A DNA stretch of 64,000 nucleotides, taken from positions 91,039,000-91,102,999 of the forward strand of contig NC_090034.1 in assembly GCF_037176765.1 (NCBI RefSeq), read 5' to 3'. Below the pieces are notes generated by a model. It worked only from the letters and a program-made list of their open reading frames with translations. It was not told the DNA's origin and did no database searches. This stretch comes from Anolis sagrei (lineage: Eukaryota; Chordata; Lepidosauria; Squamata; Anolidae). Numbering within the stretch: position 1 is the stretch's first letter; each line of letters starts with the position of its first letter. Both the position numbers and the translations under genes were made by a program. Shown in pieces: positions 20,801-30,022 of this stretch.

Positions 20801-21248
20801 CAGGATTAGGTCCTGGATAAAGGTCGTTTTTCCGTTGACAGATCTGGCGTTCAACAGCACCACCTTCAGCCCGGAGGGCCCGCCAACCTGGTTACACCAA
20901 TTTACCATAGGAGACCGGTTTGGGATTATTAATGTGGATAAGCGGTCCGAATTAGGCCGAATTTGAGGTCTCCTTTTCCCGCATCTCCCCCTCCCCACCA
21001 CGACCTCTATGGGGGCCCCTCGGCTAGTGGAACACCTCCCCTCCTCCATGCCGCAGTCCAGATCCAAGGTCTTAATTTCTGTTTCGTTAGGAGTTGTTTG
21101 GTTTGTTGGCGTTTTTTCTTGCCAACTCCCTTGATTCCCTTTCTCCCCCCTCCCCACCTCATTGTTACCCATGGGCTCCAGCCCACTTCGTCCCTTGCCC
21201 CTTCCACTAGTCACTAATATCAGGGACAATACAAATAGGGGAAATAGG
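17784..21248 (-). mobile_element. L2-clade LINE, long copy with open ORF2
   Basis: A 3.47-kb insertion on the minus strand, ending in a (AAAT)n-type tail (plus-strand tttatttattta at 17786-17818). It has a 3' untranslated region of about 230 bp and one full-length coding frame. Only about 20 bp precede the first ATG, so any ORF1 and 5' untranslated region are missing: the copy is 5'-truncated just upstream of the enzyme frame. A second, shorter copy of the same family is at 61975-62642. Confidence 0.9.
18047..21229 (-). CDS. L2 LINE ORF2: endonuclease-reverse transcriptase
   Basis: A 1060-codon frame with no stop. Residues 1-120 form a basic/polar leader. An APE-type endonuclease follows: LNARS at 126, ITETWL at 152, GDFN at 259, TLDLVF at 299 and TDH at 325. 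Reverse transcriptase motifs are IIKPLLKKP (603), FRPVSNLPFLGKVME (621), LLDLSAAFDTVDH (690), GVPQGSILSP (748) and YADD at 781-784. The end, LVTSRLDYCNALYVGLPLK to TWLFEKAFN, is the L2 C-terminal region. The phrase PLGEIIRSFGVRCHLYADD places it with L2 rather than CR1. All catalytic residues I can check are present, so the enzyme could be functional and the insertion is recent. The true start codon is uncertain because the 5' end is truncated. Confidence 0.9.
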   Translation of the reverse strand: MSLILVTSGRGKGRSGLEPMGNNEVGRGEKGNQGSWQEKTPTNQTTPNETEIKTLDLDCGMEEGRCSTSRGAPIEVVVGRGRCGKRRPQIRPNSDRLSTLIIPNRSPMVNWCNQVGGPSGLKVVLLNARSVNGKTTFIQDLILDERADLACITETWLDEAGGMNLTQLCPPGFSVQHQPRSGGRGGGVAVVYRDSIHLTRSPILQTTNFECVHLRVGDRDRIGILLVYRPPRCTTVSLPELAGVVSSLALESQRLIVLGDFNIHAEATLTGAAQDFMSAMATMGLSQQISGPTHCAGHTLDLVFCQGWEQGGGVEELSISPLPWTDHFLIRFRLTAPPNLCKGGGPIKLVRPRRLMDPNGFLTALGDFPATSVGDHVEALVALWNGEMARAIDMIAPERPLSSSRAKPAPWFTEELAVMKRRKRELESVWRLDPSESNRTRFVSFLRAYAVAIKAAKKAFFAATIASTRNRPAELFRIVRGLLTPASSDGSPDNSATRCEAFARFFADKVALIRSGLDTMLNAVSEDVTRAPACPILMGSFQFVKPEDVDKILGGMRPTTSILDPCPSWLLKEARGGLTEWVTVVVNAYLREGKIPASLKQAIIKPLLKKPSLDPTKFDNFRPVSNLPFLGKVMESVVASQLQVFLRDTDYLDSAQSGFRPGHGTETVLVALVDDLRRELDRGSVSLLVLLDLSAAFDTVDHGILLGRLAEMGLGGTVLQWLRSFLQGRTQKVLLGDSCSTPQPLTCGVPQGSILSPMLFNIYMKPLGEIIRSFGVRCHLYADDVQLCHSFPPATKEAVEVLNRCLAAVMVWMRANKLKLNPDKTEVLLVSRKAEQGIGLQPVLDGVALPLKAQVRSLGVILDSSLSLDPQVSAVTRGAFAQLRLVRQLRPYLGKSDLATVVHALVTSRLDYCNALYVGLPLKMARKLQLVQRAAAMLLTGAGCRKHTTPLFQLHWLPICYRAQFKVLVLAYKALNGSGPKYLSDRISAYEPTRALRSSGEALLSIPPASQARLAGTRDRAFSVVAPGLWNTLPVDIRQAPSLMSFHRSLKTWLFEKAFN

Positions 21249-21579
21249 GATTCATAACTGTAGCAAAATTACAGTTCTGAAGTAGCAACAAAAATAATTT
21301 TATGTTTGGTGGTCACCACAACATAGGGAAATATATTAAGGAGTCGTGGCATTAGGAAGGTTGAGAAACACTGATCTAGAAACTTCTCTTTATAATCCTA
21401 AAATGGAAGTGTAAATACTTCCTCTTCGTTGTCTGAAATTCAATCCAGTATGCTGCCACCATCTGTGAGGTACTAGGTTATGCTGCCATCACTTAATAAG
21501 GGTTTCCTATTCAGTTTATTAATGGATTCCCCTGCTTTCAAATAGATTCACTGCTACCACTCTGTACTGTTTCTTTTGG

Positions 21580-22200
21580 TGTGTAGCGAGGTTTTTTCCC
21601 CCTTTGAAATAGTACACTAAGGGTTGAGTGACTAAAACAAGAACAAGTTTATTTGGAATATGGAAGGATCTTAATGGTTTCAGAGTTCTCTTCTCCTGAG
21701 GTATAAAGCTTCATGAGTTACAGTTTCAACAAATCTTAATATAACTTTAGGATGTCTTTTACTTCACCAACTAGTTCTTTAGTTGTTACACTTCTAAATA
21801 TGTTTCCTTATTTGACAGATTAACTATGGTCAGCCAATGCCCTTGTCTCCCTTCAGCTTCCTGCTGAAGTAAAGATTCCCAGTGGGATTTCTTCTCCTAT
21901 TAGCACACAGCTAAACCACAAACCTAAATAAGTCCCCTTGACTTATTCAAATAACTCAGGCTAAAAGCCTTCCCTTAGTTTGGTTCACCACACGTTTAAA
22001 CCACCTTCCCTTTGGCTCGATGACCAAAGGACTGAAGCCTCAAAATGTCTGCTTCTGGTAAGTGCAGTTGGCTCCACCCCTTTCTCCATGGCAACCTAAC
22101 TCAGAGTGCTGAGCTTGGTCCCATCCGCCTAGTTCTGCCATTTATAAATGGTTAACCCTTTATGTACATCCATAACTGTCTTTTACCTCCTGAACACATA
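21580..22200 (-). mobile_element. Possible LTR fossil
   Basis: On the minus strand the segment has a TATA-like ttataaatgg, then about 500 bp later an AATAAA within ccaaataaacttgttc, as in an LTR. The plus-strand left edge is tgtgtagcgagg. Ends and target duplication were not resolved and no internal coding region adjoins it, so at most it is an old single LTR. Confidence 0.3.
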
Positions 22201-22227
22201 CATATAATAATATTCAACAATCTAATT

Positions 22228-22275
22228 GTGTGTATGTGTGTGTGTATATATATACACACACACACACATATACAT
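22228..22275. repeat. (TG)n(TA)n(CA)n palindromic microsatellite
   Basis: gtgtatgtgtgtgtgtatat followed by atatacacacacacacacat forms a nearly perfect inverted repeat of about 46 bp, able to form a cruciform or Z-DNA. Confidence 0.9.
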
Positions 22276-22279
22276 ACAA

Positions 22280-22940
22280 TCATATTTAACTATAGAGACA
22301 CATATACAAAACTACGCTTAACTTACAGTTAAAAATCAATGCTTCATCAGATTACTTTTCCGAAGGACTTTATCAAACCTAGGATTCCTATGCAATTGTG
22401 GGATTTGTAGTTTGGTAAGAATGACCTTGTAGAGATCCCAAAGGTACTCACAACACCCCAAATCTAGACCTACCTCTAAGTATAAATGGAGTCAGGGATC
22501 AATGTATACTTGGAGAATTTTCCACCTGTGTAACTCAAATGTCTTGGGCATACACCTCCTGCTCCATGAAAGTTCATTGCCAAGGAATGGATTCCTCTGC
22601 CCCATCTGACTTCTTCAGCCCAGTGAATCAGGGATTAACAAGTATAAAGGATGTGAATTCTATTATAAGAAACACTGGGTAATTATACATAACAGAGCTC
22701 CAGAGAAGTGAAAAGAAATCTTGCTGCACAAAACATATGCCCTTTTCCAACTATTGTGGATTTGATTATTTATGAATCTGACCAAAGTGTTCTTTCTAGA
22801 AATCTCTAGATCCCATAGTGCAATCTATTGCTGTCATGCTGGAGGACCTAGGAATCTCTAGCTCAGTTATTAACAGTGGGCTTTGTGCACTGTATTACAG
22901 CGCCACACAGTGGCCTGAATTCTATTGTTTAATTTCAGCT
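22280..22940. other. Unassigned DNA
   Basis: A family-E-like phrase (gtgggatttgtagtttgg) occurs at about 22397. Otherwise no gene or named repeat. Confidence 0.25.
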
Positions 22941-23927
22941 AAAGTAAACCCGACCAAGTAACAACAGTAAGAACAGAAACCACAGAATAACAGACTGCTT
23001 CTAAATTGGGAAAGGAATACAGCAGGGCTGTATACTCTCACCATACCTATTCAACTTGTATGCAGAACACATCATGCGATGTGCAGGGCTTGATGGATCC
23101 AAACCTGGAGTTAAAACTGCTGGTAGAAACATTAACAACCTTAGCTATGCAGATGATACCACTTTGATGGCTGAAAGTGAGGAGTTGCTGAGGAGCCTTC
23201 TAACCAAGGTGAAAGAAGAAGGTGCAAAAGCTGGGTTGGAGTTAAATGAGTTCCCCTAGGGGTGAGAACGGTGGTAAATAAATACTGTAAATAAATAAAT
23301 ATAAAAAACCAATATTATGGCAACCAGACTGATTGATAACTGGCAAATAGAGGAAGAAAAAGTGGAAACAGTGACAGACTTTGTATTTCTAGGTGTAAAG
23401 ATTACTGCAGATGCAGACTCCAGCCAGGAAATCAGAAGATGTATACTTCTTGGGAGGAGAGCAGCAACCAATCTCGATAAAATGGTGAAAAGCAGAGACA
23501 TCATACTGGCAACAAAGATCCATGTTGTTAATGCAATGGTATTCCCCGTAGTAACTTATGGAGTTGGACCATAAGGAAGGCTGAACAAAGGAAGATAGAC
23601 ACTTTTGAACTGTAGTGCTGGAGGAAAATTCTGAGAGTGCGTTGGACCGTAAGAAGATCAAAATAGTTGATACTCCAGGAAATAAAAGCCTAACTGCTCA
23701 CTGGAGGTAAAGATGAAGTACTTTGGCCACATAATTAGAAGACAGGAAAGCTTGGAGAAGATAATGATGCTGGGGCGGGGGGGGGGGGGGGGAGGAAGTA
23801 AAAGCAAAAGGGGCCGACCAAGGGCAAGATGGATGGATGACATCCTTGAAGTGGCTGGCTTGACCTTGAAGGAGCTGGGGGAGGTGACGGCTGACAGGGA
23901 GCTCTGGCATAGGCTGGTCCTTGAAGT

Positions 23928-25187
23928 CAGGCCCGTAGCGAGGGGGGGTTAGGGGTTCAACCCCCCCCCCCGAAATGTTTCAGATTTTTTTAAAAAACCT
24001 GGTTTACTCATGAATTTTAACTGGTTAACCAAATCCCCATGCTAAGTCTATGAGATGCAAAAAATCAAGAGTCCCTCCAGAACTGCAAGCACTATCTCAA
24101 GCAAATATTAGCAATTTATTCACACTGTCATTACTTGCAGCAATAGCCAATGTAGTTGTTCTGGTACAGCTGTTCCAGGAGCTCCAACTTTATTTGCTTT
24201 GTATTAAATGTTTGCTTGCAGTCCTAGGTTTCAGGGACTCTGCAGATAGGTGGCTTCTTTGGTTGCAGTCATAGGGCAAGTCACCTGTCCATCATTGTTA
24301 AGTTTTGGTCCCGCCCCTTGCTCAGGGCAATTGGGAAGGGAAGAGAGCCATTTTTAGTTAGTCTAAGCAAGGTAAGCTTATGTATAGTATGTGTGCAAGC
24401 TTCCCCTGTACAAAAGCTTCAACCCTTAAGACCTTCCGGGGGAGAAAGGTCTTAAGAGTCTCCAAAGAATTTCCAGGAAAACAGCCCTAAAGACCAAAGA
24501 ACTCCAGCTGGAGAACATCTACTGCCTTGCTGGTAGGTCCACTCGGCGTTCGAGACACAGTTCGACCCGGTAGCGGAGCCCACATCAGTAAGGGTTAGAG
24601 TACAGTCAGCCTGGGAGAAGTTAAAAAGGGGATTTTCCTTTAAAGAAGAAGTTATTGAAGACAGTTGCCTGTCCTTCGTGGGCAAGATTAGGAATTCACC
24701 AGTTGCCTAAAAGCTTGGAATCATTTACTTAACTTTACTGAAGACAAGAGAAGTTTCTGTTTGATTGTTCATTAATAAAAGACTTTGTTGTACTTCTCAA
24801 GCCATCTAGAGACTGTTTGTGGTGGAAACCTCTGAGAACTTCTCTTTGGGCCCCCTGGCTTACCGCTGGGCAAAGGTTGCACATCCTGTTCTAAAGACAA
24901 TTATTTACAGGCCCAGCGCGCAACAGAACAGTAGTGAAGCAACCAAGTTGGGGCGGGGGGGGGGGGGGGATGTTGAATGCTCTCATTAAGGAGGCCAGAC
25001 TTGGTGGAGGTGGTTGACAAGGGCGGAGCTGCAGGCTATTGAAGGCTGCTCTGCCCCTGCTGTGCTCTTTGCTTCAGCGTGAGCTAGGAGGCAGGTTTCA
25101 CCACCCCCCCCCCCCCCCGCAAAATTTTCAACCCCCTCCTCCGAAAATTTCAACCCCTCCCGAATTTTTTTTCTGGCTACGGCCCTG
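23928..25187. mobile_element. hAT element with G/C-tract ends, carrying a solo LTR
   Basis: Ends CAGGCCCGTAGC and (inverted) GCTACGGCCCTG, with 8-bp target duplication CTTGAAGT at 23920-23927 and 25188-25195. Just inside the ends lie complementary poly-G/poly-C blocks. Without the LTR (24157-24930) the element is about 0.48 kb. It is related by its ends to 35210-35471 and 47316-47623. No transposase is encoded. Confidence 0.88.
24157..24930 (+). mobile_element. Solo LTR (retrovirus-like or Gypsy-like) fossil
   Basis: A 774-bp segment bounded by TGTTCTG and its inverse CAGAACA, flanked by the 5-bp duplication GTAGT (24152-24156, 24931-24935). It contains a polyadenylation-like ttaataaaag at about 24773. 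No internal coding region is left, so this is a solo LTR from recombination between two LTRs. The intact 5-bp duplication suggests moderate age, and it is younger than the hAT that holds it. Family within LTR elements not assigned. Confidence 0.8.
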
Positions 25188-25251
25188 CTTGAAGTCATGA
25201 AGAGTCAGAAGCGACTGAACTAATAAACAACAACAACAACAAAGTAAACCC

Positions 25252-26324
25252 AGTAGATTAAATGTTTAATGCTTACTGGATATACAGGGAAATTTGATAG
25301 ATTAAATGGGTCTGCCTTAGCTGGAGTTAATAACAGCATGTGGTCCAACATGTGACAGATCAAGCATCCTGAACAATATCACAAACACAGAGTGAAATTC
25401 AATATGACAGATTGTTGGAGGCACAATAAAGTTGCCAAGTGACCAAAAAACAAAACATTTTCATGATCTACATTTATTAAACTTTTTATCATTATCACCA
25501 CAAATTTAAACTACAGAAATCACTAGGTTACTTGTGGCCTTCCTCAAAGTTTGCAAAAACTAGCCACCACCAAACCACAATTGAGAAGTGACATTTCCAG
25601 CTAACCTCAATACGTTCTGAGTGTTTCTTCTCGGCTCATTATACTTTTTTTAGTTCCTTTCCTGTAGACAACCCAGTATTACACAATTTAGGAATGCAAT
25701 CTATTTACAGATATTTTGATACATCTTATTGAAACTGATCATATCAATAAAAGCAAGCTTATAAACTGATCTTTAATAATCATTTCATAATTGCAGTTCT
25801 TCTGCTTCATAAAATCAAATACAGGGGGTTCATCAAGCTGGCATGTTACAGCAAAAAAACACTCAAGTCTTCTGATACCTTAACATTTGGCCAAAACTTT
25901 CATGGATGACAACATTTGAAGTGATGTAAAAGAAGACAGCTTGAAGAAAAAGTAACTTTGCTTTTTGACATTTTAAAACACTTGATTTATTCAATACCCC
26001 ACTTCCCCACTACCCATTAATACTTTAAGTTATCCAAAGTAGCATAACTTAGGACAACTTCAAAACAGATACAACTACATGTACAGCAATAAAATACAAT
26101 TAATCAATGATAATACAGTATTAAAAACATGCAATGATTTAATAGCAATTTATCTATACATGGGGGCAATCTGCATTTCCTTCCACTAAATCCATATTTC
26201 AGAAGTCAATGGTATAGATATATGTGGTTTAACAATAAACTGCACATTTGATACAGGAGGCTGAAAGACAGATCGCATGGCAATCTGAACTAGAATAGAC
26301 CCATTCAATCAACTGTTGGAGTAA
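25252..26324. other. Unassigned DNA, about 1.1 kb
   Basis: AT-rich with no recognised repeat or gene. The longest stretch in this half of the window without an assignment. Confidence 0.3.
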
Positions 26325-26572
26325 TGCAATGGGTTAAACCCCTGTGCCAGCAGGATTGCTGACCCAAAGGTCAATGGTTTGAATCTGGGGAGCAAGGTGA
26401 GCTCCCATCTGTCAGCTCCAGCTTCTCATGTGGGGACATGAGAGAAGCCTCCCACAGGAAGGTAAAACATCCAGGCATCCCTGGGCAACATCCTTGCAGA
26501 CAGTCAATTCTCTCACATCAGAAGCGAGTTGCAGTTTTTCAAGTTGCTTCTTACACCAAAAAAAAAAAAATT
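26325..26572 (+). repeat. tRNA-derived SINE, type B, with A tail
   Basis: gcaatgggttaaacccctgt, then ggtttgaatctggggagc, gaagcctcccacaggaagg and cagaagcgagttgcag, ending in a run of about 13 A. The first ~20 bp of the head are missing or diverged. Confidence 0.88.
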
Positions 26573-26879
26573 CAACTGTTGAATGGTGAATCAATATACA
26601 GATCAATCTCATTTATTCTACTCAATAATAACAGGATTTAGGTCGTTTTATAGTAACAGTCTCTTTGTCTATCTTCTCTTTATTTTACTCTTTAGCCTAA
26701 GCTAGAAAGGCACTTGGAAAGTACTCAATAAATTCAATTTGGGTGAAAATGGATATGGAGCAATGGATTTTTAAACTATAAGAAAAGAGGAGCTACATAA
26801 ACATTAAGAAGACATACCTGGTAGTAAGAGCTTTTCAATAATGGAAAATATTGTATTGATTTGTAGCTGATATGTGGAA

Positions 26880-27002
26880 GTTTTTAAACAGAGAATGGGT
26901 GGCTATCTTTTGGGAGTACTTCGGCTGTGTATTTCTGCATGGCAAGGGGTTAGACTGGAAGGCCCTTATGGTCTTGTCTATCTCTATGATTGCGTGAATC
27001 AT
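26880..27002 (+). mobile_element. CR1 LINE 3' end
   Basis: ttaaacagagaatgggtggc, tatttctgcatggcaagggg and ttagactggaaggccctta are the CR1 3' end wording, with tctatgattgcgtga as a degraded tail repeat. Confidence 0.7.
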
Positions 27003-27321
27003 TTCAATTTCTTGTTTATGGTTTTTGACAAAGCAATCAGTACCTCTAGTTTGAAGCAAGTTCCAAAGAATTAAGGAGAAATTCTTTGGAATTGTAATGT
27101 GCTTCCTCCAGAGCACATTATAGAGAATTGGCTAGAAGGCCTGATCATTGGAGCATGTCCAGCGATAGTAAAATAACTGACATATCTCTGCTGATCTCTC
27201 CAATAACATGGAAATTTCTGTCTTTGAGGAAGTCCACTGAAACATTGGGATTAGGAGGTTGCATTAGAAAATGTAACTACAGAGAAATAGCTCTAGAGTT
27301 ACAGTTGGTGGAGTTATAGTT

Positions 27322-27821
27322 GGTGGAGCTGCAGTGGCGCAATGAGTTAAACCCTTGTGCCACTGAACTGCTGACCTGAAGGTTGGCTGAACTGTTGACC
27401 TGAAGGTCAATAGTTTGATCCATGAGATAGGGTGAACTCCCATTTGTCAACTCCAGTTCCTTACCAACCAAGCAGTTTGAAAACATGTAATTTGCGTAGA
27501 TAAATAGGTACCACTTCAGCAGGAAAAGGCAAAGAAACACTCCAAACAATCTTGTCAAGAAGCTGACAACGCAGACTCCTCAGCTTGAAATATGGAAGAG
27601 AGAAACTTCCCAGAGCTAGGGATAAAGCACCACCTGCAGAAAGCCAAAAATGAAAAGGAGAAGCCTCTGTCTTTGTTTGTGTTTGTGTGTCTCATTTGTA
27701 TATTATTGTAAAGGCATTGAATGTTTGCCTATGTATGTAAATGCTGCAATTTGCTTTGAGACCCCTAAGTGAGAAGGGCGGAATATAAATAAAGTTTATT
27801 ACTATTATTATTATTATTAGC
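27322..27821 (+). repeat. tRNA-derived SINE with L2-type LINE tail
   Basis: The head is similar to type A/B SINEs (gcagtggcgcaatgagttaa). It is followed by a type-A-like body (aggtaccacttcagcagg) and a long tail ggcattgaatgtttgccta...ggcggaatataaataaagt and (ATT)n. That tail matches the L2 3' end at 61283-61388, so this composite SINE probably uses L2 machinery rather than BovB. A small internal duplication of the head (ctgacctgaaggt twice) is visible at 27365-27410. Confidence 0.6.
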
Positions 27822-28114
27822 CATCTCCTGCCACATGTTGCTGTGGTCCAGTCTGTGTATATGTGTTTTGTGTGTATATATGCATATATGTGTGTGTATA
27901 TATTTGTGTATATATGTGGTTTTGTGCATGCATTGTAATGTAGTTTTTGTTTTTGTCTTTTAAAGTCTCTTCTGTTGTGTTTTTCAGTGTTTTTATGAGT
28001 GATGGTCACTCGTTGGCCTGAGAGGTGTCTTGTGTCCAAATTTGGTTTCAATTCGCCCAGTGGTTTTTGAGTTATGTTAATCCCACAAACAAACATTACA
28101 TTTTATTTATATAG

Positions 28115-28118
<4 letters not shown>
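27822..28118 (+). repeat. Interspersed repeat, family D
   Basis: Matches 1637-1926 along its length: ccatctcctgccacatgttg at the start and acattttatttatatagat at the end. It has a GT-rich internal tract. Confidence 0.65.
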
Positions 28119-28149
<31 letters not shown>

Positions 28150-28350
28150 CATCTTTATTTGTACCCCGCTAGCATCTCCCGAAGGACTCGATGCGGCTTA
28201 CAAAGGCTAAGGCCTCAAAACACAACATAACAATACAAAACCTAAAGCAAATTAAAAACAATTAAAGTAATATTAAACAACAGCAATAAACAACAGTAAG
28301 ACACAATAAAACTGGGCCGGAGTAATGGGTACAGAATTAAAAGTGCTGAT
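28119..28350 (-). mobile_element. (ATT)n and L2-type LINE 3' end
   Basis: A (TTA)n tract (28118-28150) is followed by atctttatttgtaccccgct and ggactcgatgcggcttacaa, the inverted 3' end of an L2-like LINE. Confidence 0.6.
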
Positions 28351-28354
28351 GTGA

Positions 28355-28472
28355 CAGGTGATATATTATGACACAAAACACAGTATGTCACAGCAAACAA
28401 GATATATATGCTGGATTTTGTATTACAAAATCACAAGTCAAACACTTCCCAAGCATCTAGGACTGTGTTATG
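28355..28472 (-). mobile_element. R2-like LINE 3' fragment
   Basis: Shares gcaaacaagatatatatgct, gattttgtattacaaaatca and cacttcccaagcatctagga with the 3' end of the element at 58795-59470. Only the 3' untranslated region is present. Confidence 0.55.
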
Positions 28473-28770
28473 ATGGGTGCCACCTTGTCATGGTGGGGGG
28501 CTTAACTGCTCCAAGGATGCTGAGAGCTGTGCTGGAAGTAGTGTAACTACCAGCAGGTACAACCAAGTCTGAGAGGTCTCAGCTAAGGAGTGGGACTAAG
28601 AGCATCTAACTCATTAGCACTATAGAGAAACAAACTAAAATGAAATCTATACTGGCTCGGTCATCACCCAGGATAAAAGGACCGTGGTGGATGCTGCTGA
28701 TTCTGGACATCCATCAACAAGTGGGCTACAGAATCAAAATACAAATGAATAATCACAGAAGCGGCAGAAA
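28473..28770 (+). repeat. Unassigned repeat fragment
   Basis: Begins tgggtgccaccttgtcatgg and contains tggatgctgctgattctgga. This looks like a coherent, once-coding repeat segment, but I cannot name the family. Confidence 0.35.
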
Positions 28771-28771
28771 T

Positions 28772-29098
28772 ATAGGTAAAGGTTTTCTCCTGACATTAAG
28801 TCCAGTCATGTCCGACTCTGGGGTGTGGTGCTCATCTCAATTTCTAAGCCGAAGAGCCGGCGTTGCCAATAGACACCTCCAAGGTCATGTGGCCGGCATG
28901 ACTGCATGGAGTGCCATTGCCTTCCTGCTGGAGCAGTACCCATTAATCTACTCATATTTGCATGTTTTTGAACTGCTAGGTTGGCAGAAGCTGGGGCTGA
29001 CAACGGAAGCTCACGCCACTCCCCGGATTAGAACCTGCGACCTTTTGGTCAATAAGCTCAGCAGCTCAGCAGTTTAACCACTGCACTACCAGGGGCCA
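28772..29098 (-). repeat. tRNA-derived SINE, type A
   Basis: Plus-strand reading taggtaaaggttttctcctg, gtccgactctggggtgtgg to ccactgcactaccaggggcc. Full length and only moderately diverged. Confidence 0.9.
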
Positions 29099-29111
29099 GG
29101 AAACTGCACAA

Positions 29112-29132
29112 TTGTTGTTGTTGTTGTTGTTG

Positions 29133-29173
<41 letters not shown>
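29112..29173. repeat. (GTT)n(ATT)n microsatellite
   Basis: About 25 bases of GTT repeats pass directly into about 35 bases of ATT repeats. Confidence 0.95.
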
Positions 29174-29775
29174 GCTACATGTGAGGTGTCTCGTAATGCA
29201 GGATCCTAGACTCTAAAGTTTGCGTTGACTGGTGATATGCAGTCTAACTATAAATAAGGCAAGCATTGTTCCTCTTTAGCTGGAGGTTCCTTCTCCAATT
29301 CTGATGAAAAACCACATAAGCGAAGTAACAAAAGGATGTAGATTTACCCAACGGGGGAACTCTCAAATATCATTAATGGTGGAGCAACATCTGTAGAACC
29401 TAATGTGACCAACACTGACAAATACATCCTGCAATAGAAAACCCCAGGGTGAAGTTGTGAAGGTTGGCAACTGATGTCCATTCTCTAGTGTATGCAAATG
29501 GCAAACTAGCCAACTGTGGTGCTTTTAACAACAGCACTAGCTGGTATGGAGATATCGGCTAGATCTTATTGTCATCAGTTGGCAATTGCAGTAGAATTGG
29601 GCAGTTTTTGCATCTGGACACAACTGTCACTCCATAGCTGTTTCAGATGGCAATTTATGAGGTCTTTAGTCTTCTCTGACAAAGAGTGCTCGTGCCTCAC
29701 CAAACTACAAATTCCACATTTCCTTAACATTACAGTTAAAGTGGTGTCAAACTACATTCACTGTAGAGTGTAGAT
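29174..29775. other. Unassigned DNA
   Basis: 29675-29770 contains family-E-like wording (aaactacaaattccacat, aaagtggtgtcaaactacat). The rest is not recognised. Confidence 0.35.
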
Positions 29776-29910
29776 CAGGCATGGGTGAACTTTGGCCCTC
29801 CAGGTGTTTTGGACTTCAACTTCCACAATTCTTAACACCTAGTAGGCTGTTAGGAATTGTGGGAGTTGGAAGTCTAAAACAGCCAGAGGACCAAAGTTTG
29901 CCCATGTTTG
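29776..29910. mobile_element. hAT MITE, 135 bp
   Basis: Arms caggcatgggtgaactttgg and ccaaagtttgcccatgtttg, with an 8-bp duplication GTGTAGAT / GTGTGGAT (7 of 8). A similar, older copy is at 35809-35945. Confidence 0.82.
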
Positions 29911-30022
29911 GTGTGGATGCACCAAGTTGTATCTGCATGTTAAGACTTCTTTAACACACCATGTGGAGAAAACATTTTCTTGTGAAAACCAACTCCTTTA
30001 AGACTCAATAATGGTGACAACA

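Larger units (their letters stand above)
17511..21376 (-). mobile_element. SPIN-like hAT element, split by an L2 insertion
   Basis: The left part (17511-17783) starts cttctcaacctggccatggg and contains gttgctgggatttatag on the minus strand. The right part (21249-21376) ends aggaaggttgagaaacactg. Both match 56224-56951 and 36977-37702. Removing 17784-21248 restores the continuous repeat (ttacatta / gattcataac), so the L2 came later. Confidence 0.75.
22952..25240 (+). mobile_element. BovB LINE with nested insertions
   Basis: Left part: GNTAGLYSHHTYST-like degraded frame, then MYAEHIMRCAGLDGSKPGVK, then SYADDTTLMAES (YADD of the reverse transcriptase). The right part includes VFLGVKITADADSSQEIRR, LATKIHVVNAMVFPVVTYG and KRGRPRARWMDDILEVAGL. 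The frame is interrupted several times. A 60-bp LINE tail sits at about 23251-23310, and a hAT element (23928-25187) splits the last codons from the ACAACAACAA end at 25221-25240. Target duplication AAAGTAAACCC at 22941-22951 and 25241-25251. It is older than the BovB at 30023. Confidence 0.88.

Noticed and set aside
28119-29173. Tandem repeats as a CRISPR-like array
   Set aside because: They are simple trinucleotide microsatellites without spacers.
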